Shown here in pieces: positions 49,280 through 53,301 of a stretch of DNA of 53,301 nucleotides. Below the pieces are notes generated by a model. That model saw only the letters and a list, made by a program, of their open reading frames with translations. It was not told the origin of the DNA and searched no databases. The first letter of the stretch is position 1. Each line of letters opens with the position of its first letter. Made by a program: the position numbers and the translations under genes. The stretch is taken from NCBI GenBank assembly GCA_028287465.1, contig JAQBPO010000050.1:246743-300043 (forward strand), in the 5' to 3' direction. Origin of the DNA: Fibrobacterota bacterium (lineage in GTDB: Bacteria > Fibrobacterota > Fibrobacteria > UBA11236).

Positions 49280-49301
49280 AGGCTGAACAGCCCGGACGAA
49301 A

Positions 49302-49333
49302 AGCGGTTCCCTACCGGGAGCCGCTTTTTTTTT
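49302..49333 (+). terminator. Intrinsic terminator of rpsU
   Basis: A 10-bp stem (AGCGGTTCCC / GGGAGCCGCT with one G-U wobble), a TACC loop and nine T. It may also stop the convergent gene at 49378, since on the other strand the stem is followed by TTTTCG. Confidence 0.92.
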
Positions 49334-49377
49334 GCCCTCGCTTCAATCCCGCGCCTGGACAGGCTGGACCAAGGCGC

Positions 49378-50289
49378 TCAGATCTCGTTGATGATCAAAG
49401 GCTTGTTGCCGGCGTACTTCTCCTCGAAGTAATTGAAGATGCAGCACTCGCAGCGCTTGCCCTTCTCGATGTTGATGATGAAGCGGTCGACGTACTTGCG
49501 CGTAATGAAGAATCCGCGCCCGTGGTAATCGAAGATCCCCATCGGCAATCCGTTCTCGTCATGGGTGGTCTGGCGATCGAGCCAGTACAGCACGGTATGC
49601 TTGTCCAGCTTGCCGCCGCCGTCCAGGACGGATACGCCCAGCTTCTCCTTGTCCAGGCAGGCCGTCACGATGACGGCCTCCTCATCCGCCAGGCGGAAAT
49701 CCTTGACCCATTCCTGCTTCTTGTCCCCCGCCTCGTTGCGGGCGCCGTAGAAGAGGGCGTTGGTCATGAGCTCGATGAGCACGACCTTGAACTTGTTATG
49801 CGTGGGAGTGCCGGTGTAATGCTCGGAGAGCGATTCGGAGATCTCGTCGATCTGTGAGGGCTCGACCAGTTTGAAGGTCTGGAGCGAATGCGGCTCGAGC
49901 ATGTACTGTTGCAATCCGAAGATGGCGTTGTTCAGCAGGGAGTTCAGGATTTCCTTGATCTCCTTGAAGTTCAACGGCACGGTCTTGGTGATGACGTTGC
50001 CCACGTTGTGGTCCCGGACCATGCGCATGTAGTCGTCGAGGTTATAGGCCGTCATGAGGACGCGCTTGACGTCGGGATGGGACTGCTCGACCTTGCGGAG
50101 CAATTCGAATCCGGTCATGTGCGGCATGTTGATGTCGGAAAGGATCATGTCGAAAGGGGAATGGGCCAGCTTCAGGAGGGCGCTCGGACCGTCCGGTGCG
50201 GTATCCGCATCATAGCCGAAAATCCTCAATGCGTCCGAGAGCATATCCCTAATGGGAGCTTCGTCATCCACGACAAGGATTTTGAACAT
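49378..50289 (-). CDS. Response regulator with C-terminal anti-sigma-type HATPase domain
   Basis: The product has 303 residues. Residues 1-120 are a canonical receiver: Asp8/Asp9, phospho-acceptor Asp52 (ILSDINMPHMTGFELL), Thr80 and Lys102 (VITKTVPL). A helical linker follows, then a GHKL/HATPase domain of the RsbW kind: N-box FKVVLIELMTNALFYGARNE, a Gly-rich VSVLDGGGKLD, and the lid region FDYHGRGFFITRKYVDRFII. The C-terminus has a CECC motif (KGKRCECCIFNYF). It has no DNA-binding or His-kinase phospho-acceptor domain. A receiver controlling a serine-kinase or anti-sigma-type module would link a two-component signal to partner switching; that is inference. The helicase gene is divergent. Confidence 0.85.
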   Translation of the reverse strand: MFKILVVDDEAPIRDMLSDALRIFGYDADTAPDGPSALLKLAHSPFDMILSDINMPHMTGFELLRKVEQSHPDVKRVLMTAYNLDDYMRMVRDHNVGNVITKTVPLNFKEIKEILNSLLNNAIFGLQQYMLEPHSLQTFKLVEPSQIDEISESLSEHYTGTPTHNKFKVVLIELMTNALFYGARNEAGDKKQEWVKDFRLADEEAVIVTACLDKEKLGVSVLDGGGKLDKHTVLYWLDRQTTHDENGLPMGIFDYHGRGFFITRKYVDRFIINIEKGKRCECCIFNYFEEKYAGNKPLIINEI

Positions 50290-50373
50290 GTGTCCCAGCT
50301 TTTGACTAGATTTTCACACGTGCAGGCACACGAATTCAACGCAAGTATACGCTCTCGCGGCGTTGAAAGCAAG

Positions 50374-51882
50374 GTGTCCGACCCTGCTCCCGCCCTTCCT
50401 TCCCCCGGATGCGGCCGATGGATCCAGGGGCTCAATCCGCAACAGGCCGCCGCCGTCGAGGCCCCCATCCGGGGAGCCGTGCTGATGCTGGCCGGCGCCG
50501 GCTCCGGAAAGACCACGGTGCTGACCCGCAGGGTCGCCCATCTCCTGGAACGCGTTCCGGGCGGCGGGATCCTGGCCCTCACCTTCACCAAGGATGCGGC
50601 CCGGGAAATGGAAACCCGGCTCAGGGAATTGCTGGGCCCCGATTCGGGAACGGTTTCCTTTCCCACCATCGGTACCTTCCATGCCTTCGCTTTCGGTCTA
50701 TTGCGCGCCGGTTACCAGGGGATACCGAACTGGACCCGGCTCGGTTTCGCCAAATGCCCCTCCCTGCTCGAACCCGCGGATCGAGCGGCCTGGCTGCGGG
50801 AGGCCAAAAAAGAGCTGGACCTACGGGCCCCCCTGGAGATGCTGGAAGAATGGATCGCGAATCCCTTCGCTCTCGCTCCGGCGGACCCGGCAATCCCCGA
50901 ATGGGAGGTCCTCCGTGGGAAGTTCCGGACCCATCTCCTGGAATCCGGCTCGGTCGCCTTCGATGATATGGTGGCCCTGGCCATCCGCCTTTTATCGGGC
51001 CATTCCGACGTCCACGCGGATGCCCGTTCCCGGTATCCGCATATCCTGGTGGATGAGTTCCAGGATACTTCGCGGGATCAACTGGACTTGGTGAAGCTCC
51101 TGGCCGGAGAGGAGCCCAGCCTTTTCCTGGTGGGCGACGACGATCAGGCCATCTATGGATTCCGCGGGGCGGACCCGGCCAATATCGGAGAGGCGCTCCG
51201 GCATTTCCCCGGTTTGCGCATCCTCAAGCTGGAGATCAATTACCGCTCTTCCGGTCCCATCGTCGATTACGCAAACGGAGTGTTCAGGGACAAGCCGGTA
51301 CACATGCGCAAGCGCCTGGAAGCCGGCCGCTCCCTGGGGAACGCTCCCGTGCGGACCGTGGTCCATGGGAACGGGGCGGAGCAGGGCAGGTGGATCGTCG
51401 GGGAGATGGAGCGGCTGCGGCGCGAGGAGGGCCTGGCCTGGTGCGACATGGCGGTGCTGTTCCGCCTGAACGTCCTGGAACCGTATTACCGTTCCATGCT
51501 GGCTCGGCTGGCCGGCGAGGATGCCGCCCGGGAAGTCGTCCTTAGCACGGTGCATGCGGCCAAGGGCCTGGAATATCCCGCCGTCTTCTTCGCCGGCCTG
51601 GAGGACGGCATCGTTCCGTACCGTCGCGGAGGCGCGGAGATCCCGCCGGAACGCGAAGCCGAAGAGCGGCGGATTTTCTACGTGGGCGTGACCCGGGCGC
51701 AACGGTTCCTCTATCTCTGCTCCTGCCGCCGGCGAATCCTGAGGGGCAAGACGGTGGAGGCCGAGGCGAGCCCGTTCGTGCGCGTGCCGTCCGCGCTGTC
51801 GGGGATATCCGGCCTGTATGGTAAAAGCGGCCGGGCCTTCAAGGCCCTCCGCGCTTGGCGAAGGAAGAAAGGCCCATCGTGA
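50374..51882 (+). CDS. Compact UvrD/Rep-like SF1A helicase lacking most of subdomain 2B
   Basis: The product has 502 residues from the GTG at 50374; the true start is uncertain, with in-frame GTGs at 50290 and 50320. SF1A motifs are present in order: Q-motif region GLNPQQAAAVEAP, Walker A AGAGSGKTTVL (GAGSGKT at 41-47), TIGTFHAFAFGLLR, Walker B VDEFQDTSRDQLDLV (~227), GDDDQAIYGFRGADPANI, INYRSSGPIVDYANGV, motif V STVHAAKGLEYPAVFFAGLE (~392) and motif VI EERRIFYVGVTRAQRFLYL. Only ~30 residues separate VLFRLN (361-366) from motif V; UvrD/Rep have ~170 or more there, forming subdomain 2B. It is a 3'-5' DNA translocase by family. Its stop overlaps plsC by four bases. Confidence 0.85.
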   Translation: MSDPAPALPSPGCGRWIQGLNPQQAAAVEAPIRGAVLMLAGAGSGKTTVLTRRVAHLLERVPGGGILALTFTKDAAREMETRLRELLGPDSGTVSFPTIGTFHAFAFGLLRAGYQGIPNWTRLGFAKCPSLLEPADRAAWLREAKKELDLRAPLEMLEEWIANPFALAPADPAIPEWEVLRGKFRTHLLESGSVAFDDMVALAIRLLSGHSDVHADARSRYPHILVDEFQDTSRDQLDLVKLLAGEEPSLFLVGDDDQAIYGFRGADPANIGEALRHFPGLRILKLEINYRSSGPIVDYANGVFRDKPVHMRKRLEAGRSLGNAPVRTVVHGNGAEQGRWIVGEMERLRREEGLAWCDMAVLFRLNVLEPYYRSMLARLAGEDAAREVVLSTVHAAKGLEYPAVFFAGLEDGIVPYRRGGAEIPPEREAEERRIFYVGVTRAQRFLYLCSCRRRILRGKTVEAEASPFVRVPSALSGISGLYGKSGRAFKALRAWRRKKGPS

Positions 51883-52589
51883 TCGTCCGCGTCCTGAAAG
51901 TGCTCTGGTTCATGTTCAACCGCCTATGGCGGCATGCCTTGCTTCGGCTCATCGGATCCAGGAACCTGGAGGCCCGCTTCCTGGAGGACTTCCGGGCCTG
52001 GTCCACCTACGTGCTGGAGGTCTTCGGGGCGGATCTCGCCATCGTCGGGAGGGAGAACATCCCTCCGGCCACCGGGCGCCGGATCATCATCATGTCCAAC
52101 CATCAGAGCCAGTTGGACATCCCGGCGCTCACCAAGGCCATGGATCGCCTTACCGGTTTCGTGGCCAAGCGGGAGTTGGCGCGCATCCCCCTTCTCAATT
52201 ATTGGATGATCCAATTGGGCTGCGTACTCATCGATCGTTCGGACAAGCGCGGCGCGCACAAGGCCTTGGAGAAGGCGGCGCGGGAAATCGGGGACAAGCC
52301 CTTGGTGGTCTTCCCCGAAGGCACACGCAGCCGGGACGGCAAGCTCCTTCCGTTCAAGCTGGGCGGAACGCGCCTGGCCCTGCTGGCCCAGGCCATCATC
52401 GTCCCGGTCCTCATCGAAGGGACCCGCGACGCGGTGGAGAACCGGGCGCCTTCGGCCAAACGGATACCCATGCGCCTGACCCTCTTCCCGCCCTTGGACA
52501 CCCAGGGCTTCGATGAAGGCAAGGCTTCCCAGAACCGGATCAAGGATTACGTGGAACTGTGCTGGCGGAAATCAAGCGTACCCACCTGA
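51879..52589 (+). CDS. plsC: 1-acyl-sn-glycerol-3-phosphate acyltransferase
   Basis: The product has 236 residues from the GTG at 51879, which overlaps the helicase stop (GTGA) and has AAAGG six bases upstream; a TTG at 51855 is less likely. Conserved acyltransferase blocks are present: IIIMSNHQSQLDIPAL (HX4D), GFVAKRELARIPLLNYWMI, VFPEGTRSRDGKLLPFKLG and IIVPVLIEGTRDAV. A hydrophobic N-terminal helix (RVLKVLWFMFNRLW) should place it at the inner membrane. It acylates lysophosphatidate to phosphatidate in phospholipid synthesis. It overlaps the next gene by about 30 nt. Confidence 0.92.
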   Translation: MIVRVLKVLWFMFNRLWRHALLRLIGSRNLEARFLEDFRAWSTYVLEVFGADLAIVGRENIPPATGRRIIIMSNHQSQLDIPALTKAMDRLTGFVAKRELARIPLLNYWMIQLGCVLIDRSDKRGAHKALEKAAREIGDKPLVVFPEGTRSRDGKLLPFKLGGTRLALLAQAIIVPVLIEGTRDAVENRAPSAKRIPMRLTLFPPLDTQGFDEGKASQNRIKDYVELCWRKSSVPT

Positions 52590-53301
52590 ATCGGGCCCTG
52601 TCCAAGCTGGGCCTTTGCTCCCGCGGCGTGGCGGAGCGATGGATCGCGGAGGGCCGCGTGTCCGTGAACGGCGTTCGCGCGGATTCTCCGGAGCAATGGG
52701 TGGACCTGGGCAAGGACCGCATCGAAGTGGCGCCGGAGGCTGGATCCGGGCCGGCCGCGGCATCGGCCTCCGCGCCTGGCACGGCGGCCACGATCGGGCC
52801 GCAAATGCCCGGGACCGCCGCCGCCAGGCCCGCCGCGCGCGGTCATGTCTATCTGGTCATGAACAAGCCCGCCGGGTACGTGACCACCCGCAACGATGAG
52901 CTCGGGCGCAAGACCGTTTACGATCTCCTTCCGGAAGCGTTCGCGGGAGGATGGGTTTTCCCCGTGGGCCGCCTGGACAAGGATTCCGAAGGCCTGTTGC
53001 TCATGACCGACGACGGGGAATGGGCCAATCTGCTGACCGATCCGGAATTCCACGTGGACAAGGTCTATCGCGTGAAGCTGGATGGCAGGCCGAGGGAAGG
53101 CGAACTGCAGCGGTTCCGATCGGGCATCATGCTGGACGGTTCCTTCACCTTGCCCGCGGATGTCGCGGCGGACGGCGGCTCCTGGTACCGGGTGACCCTG
53201 AGGGAAGGGCGCAACCGCCAGATCCGGAGGATGTTCCATGAACTGGGTTATAAGGTGAAACGGTTGGTGCGCGTTTCCATCGGCGGCCTGGAAGCGGAGG
53301 G
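52559..53301 (+). CDS. RsuA/RluB-family pseudouridine synthase (3' end outside the window)
   Basis: The frame is open from a GTG at 52559 to the end of the window, 247 codons; the start is uncertain, as no strong site is visible. An S4 RNA-binding domain comes first (LNRALSKLGLCSRGVAERWI, AEGRVSVNGV). An Ala/Pro-rich linker of about 40 residues follows. The catalytic domain has VYLVMNKPAGYVTTRNDELG and VGRLDKDSEGLLLMTDDGEW with the active-site Asp, then KVYRVKLDGRPREGELQRF and TLREGRNRQIRRMFHELGYK. These mark the RsuA/RluB/RluE/RluF group, which isomerise single uridines in rRNA. The exact site cannot be told. The long linker is unusual. Confidence 0.9.
   Translation, partial: MLAEIKRTHLNRALSKLGLCSRGVAERWIAEGRVSVNGVRADSPEQWVDLGKDRIEVAPEAGSGPAAASASAPGTAATIGPQMPGTAAARPAARGHVYLVMNKPAGYVTTRNDELGRKTVYDLLPEAFAGGWVFPVGRLDKDSEGLLLMTDDGEWANLLTDPEFHVDKVYRVKLDGRPREGELQRFRSGIMLDGSFTLPADVAADGGSWYRVTLREGRNRQIRRMFHELGYKVKRLVRVSIGGLEAE

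Noticed and set aside
49888-50373. Upstream part of the helicase reading frame
   Set aside because: Overlaps the divergent response-regulator gene; residues before about 50374 do not resemble helicases.
1-53301. CRISPR arrays, insertion sequences, tRNA and rRNA genes
   Set aside because: I found no regularly spaced repeats, transposase-like proteins, cloverleaf-like sequences or rRNA-like stretches in the gaps between genes.

Overview
The window is about 53 kb of GC-rich bacterial chromosome and very probably comes from a high-GC member of the Fibrobacterota. The support is lineage-type protein families: two regulators of the TIGR02147 family (first described as a Fibrobacter paralogous family), a secreted protein with a fibro-slime (TIGR02148) domain, and a carbohydrate-binding-type secreted protein with a FlgD/T9SS-sorting-like module. 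Sigma70-type promoters (TTGACA, 16-17 bp, TATAAT-like) and AAGGAGG-type ribosome binding sites are visible. I see no tRNA, rRNA, CRISPR array, insertion sequence or prophage; the region reads as ordinary chromosome with a few accessory cassettes.

Layout. 1-5.8 kb: 3' end of a DegP/HtrA-like protease, a secreted carbohydrate-binding-type protein, a DUF4153 membrane protein, then a TIGR02147 regulator with a lipoprotein gene just behind it. 5.9-7.4 kb: three tandem Hsp20 genes. 7.6-21 kb, all minus: a fibro-slime protein, a polysaccharide-deacetylase-like membrane protein, a GT4 glycosyltransferase, a small Tat-type histidine-rich lipoprotein and a giant 2671-residue TPR protein carrying an ~815-residue internal duplication. 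21.2-25.7 kb: a small unknown gene, a cyclic-nucleotide-binding-domain protein, a second TIGR02147 regulator fused by a 1-nt stop/start overlap to a lipoprotein gene, and a small envelope protein. 25.7-32.9 kb, minus: scpA-scpB-mutS-DUF2157-type membrane protein-second membrane protein, tightly spaced and partly overlapping.

33.1-37.5 kb: a three-gene plus-strand cassette (small soluble protein, lipoprotein, 868-residue protein without a signal peptide that carries an archaemetzincin-like zinc-site series HExxHxxG, HC, CxM, CxxC). It is preceded by an iterated promoter-region motif. This is the best candidate in the window for an undescribed secreted-effector system. 37.5-41.1 kb: glutathione peroxidase, a small two-gene unit with a DUF1801-like remnant, a DNRLRE-domain secreted protein and an FkbM-type methyltransferase with a C-terminal TPR region. 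41.1-44.4 kb: glmM-glmS, the amino-sugar route to UDP-GlcNAc, from a clear promoter. 44.5-48.7 kb: a stand-alone DsbD-alpha-like protein, a fucosyltransferase-like protein, rimO and a SPOR lipoprotein. 49-53.3 kb: rpsU (bS21) with a structured leader and a strong terminator, a response regulator fused to an anti-sigma-type HATPase, a UvrD-like helicase that seems to lack subdomain 2B, plsC, and the 5' part of an RsuA-family pseudouridine synthase running off the window.

Much of the content serves the cell envelope or surface (GT4, deacetylase, FkbM, fucosyltransferase, DNRLRE, fibro-slime, SPOR, GlmM/GlmS, PlsC, several lipoproteins), mixed with core housekeeping genes (scpAB, mutS, rimO, rpsU, glmMS). 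All functional calls rest on motif recognition by eye; no database search was run.
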